From Accumulibacter sp003538495 (lineage in GTDB: Bacteria; Pseudomonadota; Gammaproteobacteria; Burkholderiales; Rhodocyclaceae), in NCBI RefSeq assembly GCF_029255145.1, contig NZ_JAPUVQ010000050.1, forward strand, positions 1-64,000: DNA of 64,000 bases, in the 5' to 3' direction. The notes below the pieces were generated by a model that ran no database searches, was not told the origin of the DNA, and saw only the letters and a program-made list of their open reading frames with translations. Positions 15,466 to 24,198 of this stretch are shown here, one piece after another (within the stretch, counting starts at the first letter, position 1; each line of letters opens with the position of its first letter). A program made the translations under genes and the position numbers.

Positions 15466-16326
15466 ATGACCCGAAAGGCAGTGCCCATCGAGGAGATCGC
15501 CGCCAACCGCTGTTTCGGTGGCTGGCACAGGCGCTACCGTCATTATTCGGCGACCCTGCGTTGCGAGATGGTGTTCGCCGTCTATCTGCCGCCGCAGGCC
15601 GCCGATGCGCGAGTGCCGGCGCTGTACTGGCTGTCCGGGCTTACCTGCAGCGACGAGAACTTCATGCAGAAGGCCGGTGCGCTGCGCGTCGCCGCCGAAC
15701 TGGGAATCGCCATCGTCGCTCCCGATACCAGCCCGCGTGGCGCGCAGGTGCCGGGTGACCCCGACGGCGCGTGGGATTTCGGACACGGCGCGGGTTTTTA
15801 TGTGAACGCCACGCAGCAACCATGGGCCGAGCATTACCGGATGCACGACTACGTGGTCTTCGAGCTGCCGGAGTTGATCGAAGCGAGTCTGCCGGTCAAC
15901 ACCCGCCGTGGCCTCAGTGGCCATTCGATGGGCGGCCACGGCGCGCTGGTCTGTGCGCTGCGCAACCCCGGTCGCTACCGCTCGCTGTCGGCCTTTGCGC
16001 CAATCAGCCACGCGCTCGCCAGTCCCTGGGGAGAGAAGGCCTTCTCGCGTTACCTCGGCGCCGACCGTAGCGCCTGGAAAGCGTGGGATGCCTGCGAGCT
16101 GATCGCCGCCGGCGTCGGCGAGCGTCTGCCCTTGCTGGTTGATCAGGGCCTGGCTGACGGCTTCCTGGCCGAGCAACTGCAGCCGGAGACGCTGCGGCAG
16201 GCGTGTGCTGCCGCTGGCCACCCGCTCACGCTGCGCTTGCAGGCGGGCTACGACCACAGCTACTTCTTCATCGCCAGCTTCATCGACGATCACCTGCGCC
16301 ATCACGCCGCAGCGCTGCTGCCCTGA
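15466..16326 (+). CDS. fghA: S-formylglutathione hydrolase
   Basis: The product is 286 residues, an alpha/beta hydrolase of the esterase D family. The nucleophile motif GHSMGG (152-157), SGLTCSDENF near the oxyanion region, and late Asp and His (DQGLADGFL; GYDHSYFF) complete the triad. It splits S-formylglutathione into formate and glutathione. An in-frame GTG three bases upstream is an alternative start; the ribosome site is weak, so translation probably couples to the upstream dehydrogenase. Confidence 0.95.
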   Translation: MTRKAVPIEEIAANRCFGGWHRRYRHYSATLRCEMVFAVYLPPQAADARVPALYWLSGLTCSDENFMQKAGALRVAAELGIAIVAPDTSPRGAQVPGDPDGAWDFGHGAGFYVNATQQPWAEHYRMHDYVVFELPELIEASLPVNTRRGLSGHSMGGHGALVCALRNPGRYRSLSAFAPISHALASPWGEKAFSRYLGADRSAWKAWDACELIAAGVGERLPLLVDQGLADGFLAEQLQPETLRQACAAAGHPLTLRLQAGYDHSYFFIASFIDDHLRHHAAALLP

Positions 16327-16368
16327 CGCGCACTGCCCCGAACGGTGCCTGGCCGGCGGCAGCGGTGC

Positions 16369-18288
16369 TCAGGCGGCGACGACGACGCGGTTGCGGCCGC
16401 CGTTCTTGGCCTGGTAAAGCGCCGCATCGGCGGCCTGGATCAGCGCCTGGCTGTCCTTTACCGCTGTCCCGAGGTGGGCGACGCCGATGCTGACGGTGAG
16501 CGGCAGCGATTGCCGCGTCCACAGGAAGTCGTATTTCTCGACCAGCGCCCGGATCCGTTCGGCGATCTGCGCCGCGATGCGCGCACTGGCGTTGGGCAGG
16601 ACCGCCGCGAATTCCTCGCCGCCATAGCGGAAGACCAGATCCTCGCCGCGCGAGGTGCGCTTGAGCAGATCCGAGAGCTGCCGCAGGACGGCGTCGCCGG
16701 CGGCATGGCCGTAGGTGTCGTTGATCCGCTTGAAGTGGTCGATATCGAGCAGCAGGCAGGCCATCGGCAGTCCGTTGGACTGCGCAAAGGCCCATTCGGA
16801 GGCCAGGAAATCGAGGCCGTGACGGCGGTTCGGGAGTTGCGTCAGGGTGTCTGTCAGAGCGTCCTGCAGCAGGCGCTTATGGGCCACCGCAAACTCGTCG
16901 GTCGAGCGCATGATGCCGCGGCGCTCGCGCTGAATCTCTTCGCGCAGCAGCAGCATGCGGCTCGCCGTATTGAGGCGCACGCGCAGCGTCTGCATGGTCA
17001 GCGGCTTGACCAGAACGTCGTCGGCGCCGGCATCGATCGCCTCCAGGATGTGCCGTTCGCTTTCCGGTGAAGCCAGGAGCAGCGCATAGCTCTCCTTGCC
17101 GGCCGCGGTCTGGCGCAGGCGGCGGCAGAAGACCGCCGGTTGCAGTCCGGGCATGGCCATGTCGGCGATGACGATCTGCGCCGGCTGGCGGAGCGTCTGC
17201 TGGAGTCCTTCGACGCTGCTTTCCATCAGCATCGGCTGGTGCCCCAGGCTTTCGATCTGCTTTATCAGCACCGGCAGCTCGGCCGGGGGAATGCCGAGGA
17301 GCTGCACCTGCAGGCGCGGCGCGCCGCCCTTGCCGCTTTGTTCGGGACTGGCCGCGCTGACCCGCAGGCTGGGCGGGCTGGCCGCCAGAATCTCGGCGAA
17401 AGGGGGTATCTCCTGTGTTCGGACCTGCAGCAGCGCACCCCACTCGCGCCAGCGGCGGGCCATCCGGTCGACGATGTCGTTCAGCGCGTCACCGCTGATC
17501 CCCAGGCGAGCCGCCCGGGTCAGCAGGGCTGGCAGCAGGCTCCAGCGCGACTCTTCGTCGGCCATGCAGACCTCGGCGAGCGAGCGGGCGAAGTTCAGCG
17601 ACTGGGTAAGCGTCTGCAAGCGCGAGCCATCCGGAAAACCGGCGACGTCGGGTTGCTCATGGTGGTAGGCGGCCTGAATCAGCATCTCGGGCAAGCCCCA
17701 TTCGGCGAGCATCGTCGCGCCGAGCTGGCGGTGGTCCATGGCGAAGCGCTGGCGTTCGAGATCGACCAGATCCTGTCGCGTTTCCTGCACCCTGATCAGC
17801 ACGCCGGCGTATTCGTCGGGGTACAGCGAGGCCATCGCCAGCTCGCCGACGCGGCTCAGCAAGCCGATGGTGAAGATGTCTTCAGTCGAAATCTGCGCGA
17901 AATGAGCGAGTTCCTGGCAAGCAATGCCGGTGGCCAGCGAATGTCCCCAGAATGCTCCGTAATCGAAAGCCGCGCACTGACCGCTCTTGTTGCTGTGCAT
18001 CACCGACAGGCCGATCACCAGGTCGCGCACCTTGAACGATCCGAGGGCGACGATCGCCCGCTGCAGCGAGACGATCGGCCTGGTCCGGCCAAAGGCGGCG
18101 GCGTTGGCGAACTTGAGCAGGCGTCCGGCAATCGCCGGGTCGGACTGGACCAGCCGCACCAGTTCGGAGACCCGGAAGTCGTCGCGCTGCAGGAGTTTGA
18201 TGATCGAAAAGGCAACGCCCTTCGGCGACGGCAGCTTGCCGGTCGCCTTCATCGCATGGTAGCGGTCGTGGTCGACGAAGGGGATCAA
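16369..18288 (-). CDS. HDOD-REC-GGDEF signalling protein, probable diguanylate cyclase
   Basis: The product is 639 residues in three parts: an HDOD domain (about 15-215), a linker and receiver-like domain (about 325-445, IVIADMAMPG) and a C-terminal GGDEF domain with an intact active site RYGGEEF. An RxxD inhibitory site (RGED) lies five residues before it, so product feedback by c-di-GMP is likely. The first codon used is TTG at 18288; an in-frame ATG at 18252 is an alternative and neither has a good ribosome site. It is convergent with fghA. The input signal is unknown. Confidence 0.9.
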   Translation of the reverse strand: MIPFVDHDRYHAMKATGKLPSPKGVAFSIIKLLQRDDFRVSELVRLVQSDPAIAGRLLKFANAAAFGRTRPIVSLQRAIVALGSFKVRDLVIGLSVMHSNKSGQCAAFDYGAFWGHSLATGIACQELAHFAQISTEDIFTIGLLSRVGELAMASLYPDEYAGVLIRVQETRQDLVDLERQRFAMDHRQLGATMLAEWGLPEMLIQAAYHHEQPDVAGFPDGSRLQTLTQSLNFARSLAEVCMADEESRWSLLPALLTRAARLGISGDALNDIVDRMARRWREWGALLQVRTQEIPPFAEILAASPPSLRVSAASPEQSGKGGAPRLQVQLLGIPPAELPVLIKQIESLGHQPMLMESSVEGLQQTLRQPAQIVIADMAMPGLQPAVFCRRLRQTAAGKESYALLLASPESERHILEAIDAGADDVLVKPLTMQTLRVRLNTASRMLLLREEIQRERRGIMRSTDEFAVAHKRLLQDALTDTLTQLPNRRHGLDFLASEWAFAQSNGLPMACLLLDIDHFKRINDTYGHAAGDAVLRQLSDLLKRTSRGEDLVFRYGGEEFAAVLPNASARIAAQIAERIRALVEKYDFLWTRQSLPLTVSIGVAHLGTAVKDSQALIQAADAALYQAKNGGRNRVVVAA

Positions 18289-18362
18289 GGAAGTTTCAAG
18301 TCGAGCATAAGCGGCCGATTATGCTACAAAACCCGGGCCGCTGCGGTCCGATCGCCAAGGCC

Positions 18363-18719
18363 CTACAGCAGCTCGGTATCGCCGTGGTCGTAGGCCGGAC
18401 TGCAGCAGCAGAGCAGGTGCAGCGCCTCGCTGCCAGTGGCGGTGACGCCATGCGCCGTCCCCGGCGGGATCAGGACGGTGTCGCCAACGGCGATTTCCAG
18501 CGTCTCGCCGGCCAGCGTCATCAGGCCGGTGCCGCGGGTCACGTGGTACAGCTCCTCGCTGATCCGGTGGCGATGCAGAAGCGTCTGCTGGCCGGGCTGG
18601 ATGATCGCCTCGGCCAGGCTCTGCTGGCGGTTGCCATGGACGCCGGGGTGCATCAGCTCGCGGATTTCGGAGCTGTCGCGGGTGGTGTAGGCGGCGATCT
18701 CGCGGTAGCGCGTTCTCAT
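18363..18719 (-). CDS. Small cupin-domain protein
   Basis: The product is 118 residues forming one cupin fold. Metal-binding histidines and glutamate are seen in LLHRHRISEELYHVTRG, and the second cupin motif is PPGTAHGVTATG. Such proteins bind a metal and may be dioxygenases, isomerases or storage proteins. The substrate cannot be read from the sequence. The start overlaps the stop of the SRAP gene (ATGA), so the two are co-transcribed. A C-terminal CCC run is unusual but of unknown meaning. Confidence 0.88.
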   Translation of the reverse strand: MRTRYREIAAYTTRDSSEIRELMHPGVHGNRQQSLAEAIIQPGQQTLLHRHRISEELYHVTRGTGLMTLAGETLEIAVGDTVLIPPGTAHGVTATGSEALHLLCCCSPAYDHGDTELL

Positions 18720-19402
18720 TGCGGTTCGCTGCTGATGGAGACGATCAGCGCCGGATCGTCCTCGCTGGCCTTGCCGACCCGGCTGCTCACCGGCCAGCGC
18801 TGCATCCCGGCCTCGGGATACGGCTGGATCAGCGCCCCGGCCCGGTCGACGCCGGCAGCCAGCCAGTCCTGCCAGTGCTCGGCCGCGAGGATCAGCGGCA
18901 TCCGCTCGTGGACGGCGCGCAGCAGGCCATTGGCGGCGGTGGTGACGATGCAGCAGCTGCGAACGACGTCTCCGCCAGGCGCCGTCCACGACTCCCAGAG
19001 GCCGCCGAAGGCCATCGTTTCGCCCGACGACAGCGAGATGTACCAGGGTTGCTTGCGCGCTGCCGCGGCCGTTCCGGCGATCGCCTGCCATTCGTAGAAG
19101 CCGCTGGCCGGAATCAGGCAGCGGCGGCGCTGGAAGGCGTCGCGGAACGCGGGCTTTTCAGCCAGCGATTCGCCACGCGCGTTGATCAGCCGGCTGGCGA
19201 TCGCCGGGTCTTTCGCCCAATGCGGCAGCAGCCCCCAGCGCAGCAGGTGCAAAACGCGCTGGCCGGCCGGCGACTGGCGGATCACGGGAATGTCGGTCGC
19301 CGGCGCGATGTTGTAGCGGGCGACGACGGCGGCGCATTCGTCGAGGCCGAAGCGCCAGGACAAACGCGAGCTGGGAGCTTCCAGAGCATAGCGTCCACAC
19401 AT
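18716..19402 (-). CDS. SRAP/HMCES-family abasic-site processing protein (YedK-like)
   Basis: The product is 228 residues, normal for the family. Met-Cys-Gly-Arg at the N terminus supplies Cys2, which forms a thiazolidine crosslink with abasic sites in single-stranded DNA. NARGES (about 72-77), the PASGFYEW motif and the His of AVHERMPLIL are all present, so the protein should be active. It protects replication forks from abasic-site breakage. It is coupled to the downstream cupin gene. Confidence 0.94.
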   Translation of the reverse strand: MCGRYALEAPSSRLSWRFGLDECAAVVARYNIAPATDIPVIRQSPAGQRVLHLLRWGLLPHWAKDPAIASRLINARGESLAEKPAFRDAFQRRRCLIPASGFYEWQAIAGTAAAARKQPWYISLSSGETMAFGGLWESWTAPGGDVVRSCCIVTTAANGLLRAVHERMPLILAAEHWQDWLAAGVDRAGALIQPYPEAGMQRWPVSSRVGKASEDDPALIVSISSEPQ

Positions 19403-19541
19403 CGGCGAAGTGTAACGCTGGATCGGCTCGAACGGGCCTGGGAAGCGTCGCCAACGACCCGGTGCCGGCCGATGCGGACCGACGCAGACACGCGGCGGCG
19501 TTTTCTTGATCGGCAGCAAAGGCGCTTGCCGGGTCGCTGCG

Positions 19542-19547
19542 TATAAT
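19542..19547 (+). promoter_or_regulatory. -10 box of the men operon
   Basis: TATAAT lies 36 bases before menE; no good -35 box is seen. A nine-codon reading frame (MNTSTLRGR, ATG at 19557) ends with TGA overlapping the menE ATG and may act as a translational leader. Confidence 0.5.
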
Positions 19548-19582
19548 CTGCGGCCGATGAACACAAGCACGCTCAGGGGCCG

Positions 19583-20968
19583 ATGAGTCCTCTCGCCCAT
19601 TGGCTGGCCGACGGCGCTCGCCGGCATCCGGCGGCGCCGGCCTTGCTCGGCCCGCACGGCAACTGGCGATACGGCGAACTGGCTTCGCTGGCCGACGCGG
19701 GTGGCCGCTTTCTGCGCCGCCAGGCGGTGCAGCCCGGCGACATCGTGGCGATAGCCGGAAGTGCCAGCGAGCTGGCGCTGGCGGCACTGGCCTGTGCGGC
19801 GGCGAGTGCGGCGCTGTTGCCCCTCGACCCGCTGACCGCCGATGCCGCCTGGCCGGCTCTGCAGACGCTGGCGGGTGGTCGCTTGCAGCGCTTCGCGCCG
19901 CTGCGCTGGCCAGGTGATTTCAGTGCCGGCGCCGCGCCGCCAGCGCCTGCCGGCAACGCAGGCGAGGTGGCGTTGCTGATCGCCACCAGCGGCAGCGAAG
20001 GCGCGCCAAAGGTCGTCCAGCTGACCCGGGGCAATCTCGCTGCCGCGGCAGCCGCGTCGAACCAGCGCCTGCCGCTGGCCGCTGGTGACGTCTGGCTGGC
20101 TTGCCTGCCGCTGCATCACATCGGCGGCATCTCGATTCTTTATCGCTGCCTGCGTGCCGGCGCCAGCATGCGCTTGCACGAGGGTTTTGCGGCCGCGGCC
20201 GTTTGGGACGATCTGCACCGCCTCCGTGTCAGTCACCTGTCGCTGGTTCCGGCGATGCTCGCGCGCCTGCTCGACGTGGCTGACGGCGCGCACCCACCGC
20301 CCAGCCTGCGCCATGCCCTGATCGGCGGCGCGGCGCTGTCGCGACCGCTGTGCGAACGTGCGCTGGCCAGCGGTTGGCCGATCCGCCCGAGCTGGGGGAT
20401 GAGCGAGACCGCCGCGCAGGCGGCGACGCTGGTGCAGCCCGGCAGCGACTGGCAGGTCGGACAGGTCGGCACCTTGCTGCCGGGGCTGCAGGCACGGGTC
20501 GCTGCCGACGGTCGCCTGTGCCTGCGTGGCGAGCAGGTGATGGACGGTTATCTGAACCCCGAGGGGCAGCGCGGCCACGGACTCGACGATGGCTGGCTGC
20601 GGACCGGCGACCTCGGCCTGCTCGACGAGCGCGGGCAGGTGACGATCATCGGTCGCGCCGATGATCTGCTGATCAGTGGCGGCGTCACGCTTCACCCGCT
20701 CGAGGTCGAGAGCTGCCTGGCGGCTTGTCCTGGCGTCAGCGACGTGGCGGTCACCGCGGCGCCCGACCCGGTGTGGGGCGACGTGCTGGTCGCGCTGGTC
20801 GTCGGTCGGGCCGAGATCCGTACGCTGCACGACTGGTGCCGGCGCCATCTGGTGGCTGCCAAGCGGCCGCGGCGCGTGCTGCGGGTCGAAGCGCTGCCGC
20901 GCAACGCGATCGGCAAGCTGGCCAGGCAGACCCTGCGCGAACTGCTCCAGCAGCGGGGAGGAGCATGA
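19583..20968 (+). CDS. menE: o-Succinylbenzoate-CoA ligase
   Basis: The product is 461 residues, an adenylate-forming enzyme. Motifs in order are the P-loop-like ATSGSEGAPK, the acyl-binding SWGMSETAAQ, RTGDLGLLDERGQVTIIGRADDL and the catalytic lysine in NAIGKLAR. By itself the sequence only says acyl-CoA synthetase. The assignment to MenE rests on the four-base overlap with menF and then menD. It would activate o-succinylbenzoate with CoA and ATP in menaquinone synthesis. The GC content is very high, as in its neighbours. Confidence 0.88.
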   Translation: MSPLAHWLADGARRHPAAPALLGPHGNWRYGELASLADAGGRFLRRQAVQPGDIVAIAGSASELALAALACAAASAALLPLDPLTADAAWPALQTLAGGRLQRFAPLRWPGDFSAGAAPPAPAGNAGEVALLIATSGSEGAPKVVQLTRGNLAAAAAASNQRLPLAAGDVWLACLPLHHIGGISILYRCLRAGASMRLHEGFAAAAVWDDLHRLRVSHLSLVPAMLARLLDVADGAHPPPSLRHALIGGAALSRPLCERALASGWPIRPSWGMSETAAQAATLVQPGSDWQVGQVGTLLPGLQARVAADGRLCLRGEQVMDGYLNPEGQRGHGLDDGWLRTGDLGLLDERGQVTIIGRADDLLISGGVTLHPLEVESCLAACPGVSDVAVTAAPDPVWGDVLVALVVGRAEIRTLHDWCRRHLVAAKRPRRVLRVEALPRNAIGKLARQTLRELLQQRGGA

Positions 20969-22383
20969 ACTTCGCACGGCTGCTCGGCGCCGCGCAGCTC
21001 GCGTTGCTGCGCCGTCGGCTGCGTGCGCGGCTGCCCGGAGCGCCAGCGAACGGCCTGCTGAGCATCACGCTCGACCTTGGCGCGGGCGATGCGCAATGGT
21101 TGAACGTCGATCTGGCGCGAAGCCAGGTCAACTGGTGGGCGCGACCAGCGGCCGGCGGGGCCGGCGACTATCGCCTGGCACTCGGCAGCGCGATGAGCTT
21201 TGCGACCGCGGGGCCGGCGCGCTTCGCCGCGCTGCAGGCAGCTTTCACGGGCCTGGCAGCGGTCTGGCTGCACGACGACGACCAGCAGACCGGCGTCGTT
21301 CCGGCGGCGCACATCGGCTTTGCCTTCGACGAAGAGAGCCGTGACGAGCTGCCCAACGCCCGCCTGCTGGTCCCTGCCATCCTCCTGCACAGCCGCGCCG
21401 GGCGCTGCAGCGCCAGCTTCACTTGCGCGGTGCGCGAAGGTGAGAGCGCCATCGCGCGCTGGCTGGCCGAGTTGCGGGCCGCCGCGCCAGCACCCGACCG
21501 GGCGGTGACCGCGGGCGTCTGGCTGCGCCAGAGCGAGCCGCTGGCCGATCGCGCTTTCCTGGCGCGCGCCCGCGCAGCGCTGGCCGAGATCGCGCGCGGC
21601 ACCGTCGACAAGCTGGTTCTCGCGCGCAGCGTGCGCTTCGACAGCGAGACGCCGATCGCCCTGGCGCCCCTGCTGGCGGCGCTGGCCGATCGCCATCGCG
21701 AGTGCACCACCTACAGCGTTGGCCAGCATGGCCAGTGTTTCGTCGGCGCCACACCCGAGCGGCTGGTGTCGCTGCGCGACGGGATGGTGCACGCCGATGC
21801 ACTGGCCGGCACCGCCTGGCTGCTGGCCGACCCGCTGCCCGGGCAGCCGGTCTCACTGGCCTTGCAGCACGAGAAGAACAGCCGTGAGCAGCAACTGGTG
21901 GTTGACGCGGTGCGCGCTGCCCTGGAGCCGGTGTGCGCCGAGCTGAATCCGCCGCAGGCGGCCGAGATCATGCAGCTTGGCGAATTGCAGCACCTGCGCA
22001 CGCGGATCACCGGCCGGCTGCGGGCTGGGGTCGGCCTGTTCGATCTGGTCGCCGGCCTGCACCCGACACCCGCCGTCGGCGGCTCGCCCGGCAGCGCTGC
22101 CCGGCAGTGGTTACGGCGCCATGGCGACCGCCGTGGCGCCTGGTACACCGGCGGCGTCGGCTGGATCGACCGTGACGGTGACGGCGAGGTGGTCGTCGCG
22201 CTGCGCTGCGCGCGGATCAAGGGCCGTGCCGCCGAGCTGTTCGCCGGTGCCGGGATCGTTGCCGGATCGGACCCGACGCAGGAACTCGCCGAAACCGAAG
22301 CGAAACTGTCGGTGATCAGCGCAGAGCTGCGCCGGCCGCGCCGCGTCGCGTCTCGCCAGACACCCCGGAGCGGTGCCGCATGA
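20965..22383 (+). CDS. menF: Isochorismate synthase
   Basis: The product is 472 residues of the chorismate-utilising enzyme family. The C-terminal catalytic half is well kept: ALAGTAW, HEKNSREQQ, LQHLRTRITG, LHPTPAVGGSP and GWYTGGVGW-like sequence, then CARIKG and GAGIVAGSDP. It converts chorismate to isochorismate, the first menaquinone step. The N-terminal half is divergent, as is normal. It overlaps both neighbours by four bases (ATGA), with GGGGAGGAG upstream. A siderophore role (EntC-like) is unlikely next to menD and menE. Confidence 0.93.
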   Translation: MNFARLLGAAQLALLRRRLRARLPGAPANGLLSITLDLGAGDAQWLNVDLARSQVNWWARPAAGGAGDYRLALGSAMSFATAGPARFAALQAAFTGLAAVWLHDDDQQTGVVPAAHIGFAFDEESRDELPNARLLVPAILLHSRAGRCSASFTCAVREGESAIARWLAELRAAAPAPDRAVTAGVWLRQSEPLADRAFLARARAALAEIARGTVDKLVLARSVRFDSETPIALAPLLAALADRHRECTTYSVGQHGQCFVGATPERLVSLRDGMVHADALAGTAWLLADPLPGQPVSLALQHEKNSREQQLVVDAVRAALEPVCAELNPPQAAEIMQLGELQHLRTRITGRLRAGVGLFDLVAGLHPTPAVGGSPGSAARQWLRRHGDRRGAWYTGGVGWIDRDGDGEVVVALRCARIKGRAAELFAGAGIVAGSDPTQELAETEAKLSVISAELRRPRRVASRQTPRSGAA

Positions 22384-24158
22384 AGCGTCCCGACGCAAGT
22401 TCCACCTCTCCCGGGGCAGCTTCCGAAGTCGCTTCCGGCGCCACCGCCGACGACCTCGGGGAGCTCAATCTGCGCTGGTCGCAGGTGCTGGTCGATGCGC
22501 TGGCCGCCGCCGGCCTCAGGGACCTGGTGCTCTCGCCAGGTTCCCGTTCGAGTCCCCTGGCGCTGGCCTTCCTGCGGCAGCCGGCGATCCGCTGCCAGGT
22601 GATTCTCGACGAGCGCAGCGCCGCCTTTTTCGCTTTGGGCATCGCCAGGGCCAGCGCTCGCCCGGTGGCGCTTCTGTGCACCTCGGGATCGGCGCCGGCC
22701 AACTGGTTTCCGGCGGTCATCGAGGCCGATCTCGGCGCGGTTCCGCTGCTCCTGCTGTCAGCCGATCGGCCGCCCGAGCTGCTCGGCTGGGGCGCCAACC
22801 AGACCATCGACCAGCAGCGCCTGTTCGGCAGCCACGTGCGCGCCTTTCACGCGCCAGCGGCGCCTGGCAGCGAATTCCCGGCCGCTTACCTGCAGCGTCT
22901 GGCGGCCCGCGCAATGGCCGAGAGCGGCTGGCCACTGGCCGGTCCGGTGCATCTCAACCTGGCTTTTCGCGAGCCCTTGTTGTCTGTCGGCGACGCACTT
23001 CCGGCGGCGTGCGCCGCGACCGGCGAGCCAGTGGTCGATCTGGCTGCGCCGCGCCTGCTTCCCGACCCGCGGCAGATCGCGAGCACGCTGGCCAGGGTCA
23101 GCGGCCGACCGGGGGTGATCGTCTGTGGCGGTGCCGCCTATCCGCCAGGATTCGCCGACGCGGTGAGCGCGCTGGCCGAGCGGCTGGACTGCCCGATTCT
23201 CGCCGAACCGCTGTCCAACCTGCGTTTCGGCGCGCACGACCGCAGCCGGCTGTGCGTGCGCTACGAGGCTTTCCTGCGCCAGCCAGCGGTGCTGGCGACC
23301 GCGCGGCCGGCGTGGCTGCTGCGCTTCGGCGCTTTTCCGGTCACCCGTGCGCTGCAGGACTGGCTGCGCGCGGCAGCGCCGGCAGCGCAGATCCTGGTCA
23401 GTCCGGACGGCCGCTGGCCAGACCCGCTGCACCTCGCCACGACCCTGCTGCAAGCTGATCCGGTCCTGGTCTGCGAGGCCTTGCTGGCTGGCGGCGGCGA
23501 GCGCGCGCCGGGTGCCTGGCGAGCGTCGTTCGCGCGCGCGGAAGCGCACGCCGGGAGGGTCGCCGGGAGCTGCCGGCGGCAGGAGAACTTCGAAGGCGCG
23601 CTGATCCCGGCCCTGCTCGAACGCCTGCCAGCCGGTCATCGCCTGTTCTGCGGCAACTCGTTGGCGATCCGTGACCTCGACGCCTTTTCCGGCAGCAGCG
23701 ACCAGCCGTTGCGCATCTTCGGCAATCGTGGCGCCAGCGGTATCGACGGCAATCTGTCGACCGCGCTGGGTATTGCCAGCGACGGCCCCTGCGTGGCGCT
23801 GGTCGGCGACCTGACGGCCCAGCATGACCTGACGGCGCTGGCCGCTGCCGGCGGCCGCGAGATCGTTGTGGTGGTGATCAACAACGGCGGCGGTGGCATT
23901 TTCGAGTACCTGCCGGTCGCCGCCTTGCCGGAGTTCGACATCGCCTGGCTGACGCCGCAGCCGGTCGACCTGGTCGCCGCGGCGCAGAGCTTTGGCGTTG
24001 CCGGCGAGCGGCTGTCGTCGCTGGCGGAATTCCGGTCGGGCCTCGATCGTGCGCTGCAGCGAGGCGGCGCGACGTTGCTCGAAGTGGTGATCGATCGCCA
24101 CGCGAGCATCGCCGCGCACCGGGCTTACTGGCAGGGGGTCGCGGCCGCTGGCAGTTAG
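22380..24158 (+). CDS. menD: MenD (SEPHCHC synthase)
   Basis: The product is 592 residues and depends on thiamine diphosphate. It joins 2-oxoglutarate-derived succinic semialdehyde to isochorismate. Visible motifs are LSPGSRSSPLALA near the N terminus, DERSAAFFALG, the C-terminal GNRGASGIDGN and the cofactor/metal site GDLTAQHD...NNGGGGIFE. It ends the coupled menE-menF-menD operon. The other men genes (H, C, B, A, G) are not in the window, so the rest of the pathway must be elsewhere if menaquinone is made. Confidence 0.96.
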   Translation: MKRPDASSTSPGAASEVASGATADDLGELNLRWSQVLVDALAAAGLRDLVLSPGSRSSPLALAFLRQPAIRCQVILDERSAAFFALGIARASARPVALLCTSGSAPANWFPAVIEADLGAVPLLLLSADRPPELLGWGANQTIDQQRLFGSHVRAFHAPAAPGSEFPAAYLQRLAARAMAESGWPLAGPVHLNLAFREPLLSVGDALPAACAATGEPVVDLAAPRLLPDPRQIASTLARVSGRPGVIVCGGAAYPPGFADAVSALAERLDCPILAEPLSNLRFGAHDRSRLCVRYEAFLRQPAVLATARPAWLLRFGAFPVTRALQDWLRAAAPAAQILVSPDGRWPDPLHLATTLLQADPVLVCEALLAGGGERAPGAWRASFARAEAHAGRVAGSCRRQENFEGALIPALLERLPAGHRLFCGNSLAIRDLDAFSGSSDQPLRIFGNRGASGIDGNLSTALGIASDGPCVALVGDLTAQHDLTALAAAGGREIVVVVINNGGGGIFEYLPVAALPEFDIAWLTPQPVDLVAAAQSFGVAGERLSSLAEFRSGLDRALQRGGATLLEVVIDRHASIAAHRAYWQGVAAAGS

Positions 24159-24198
24159 CGACCGGTCGCCGCCGGGCAGGTCGTGCGCGTTGGCGGCG

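Noticed and set aside
18716..20977. A 753-codon minus-strand frame running from menE into the SRAP gene
   Set aside because: Only the part from 19402 downward is the real SRAP protein. The upstream extension is antisense to menE.
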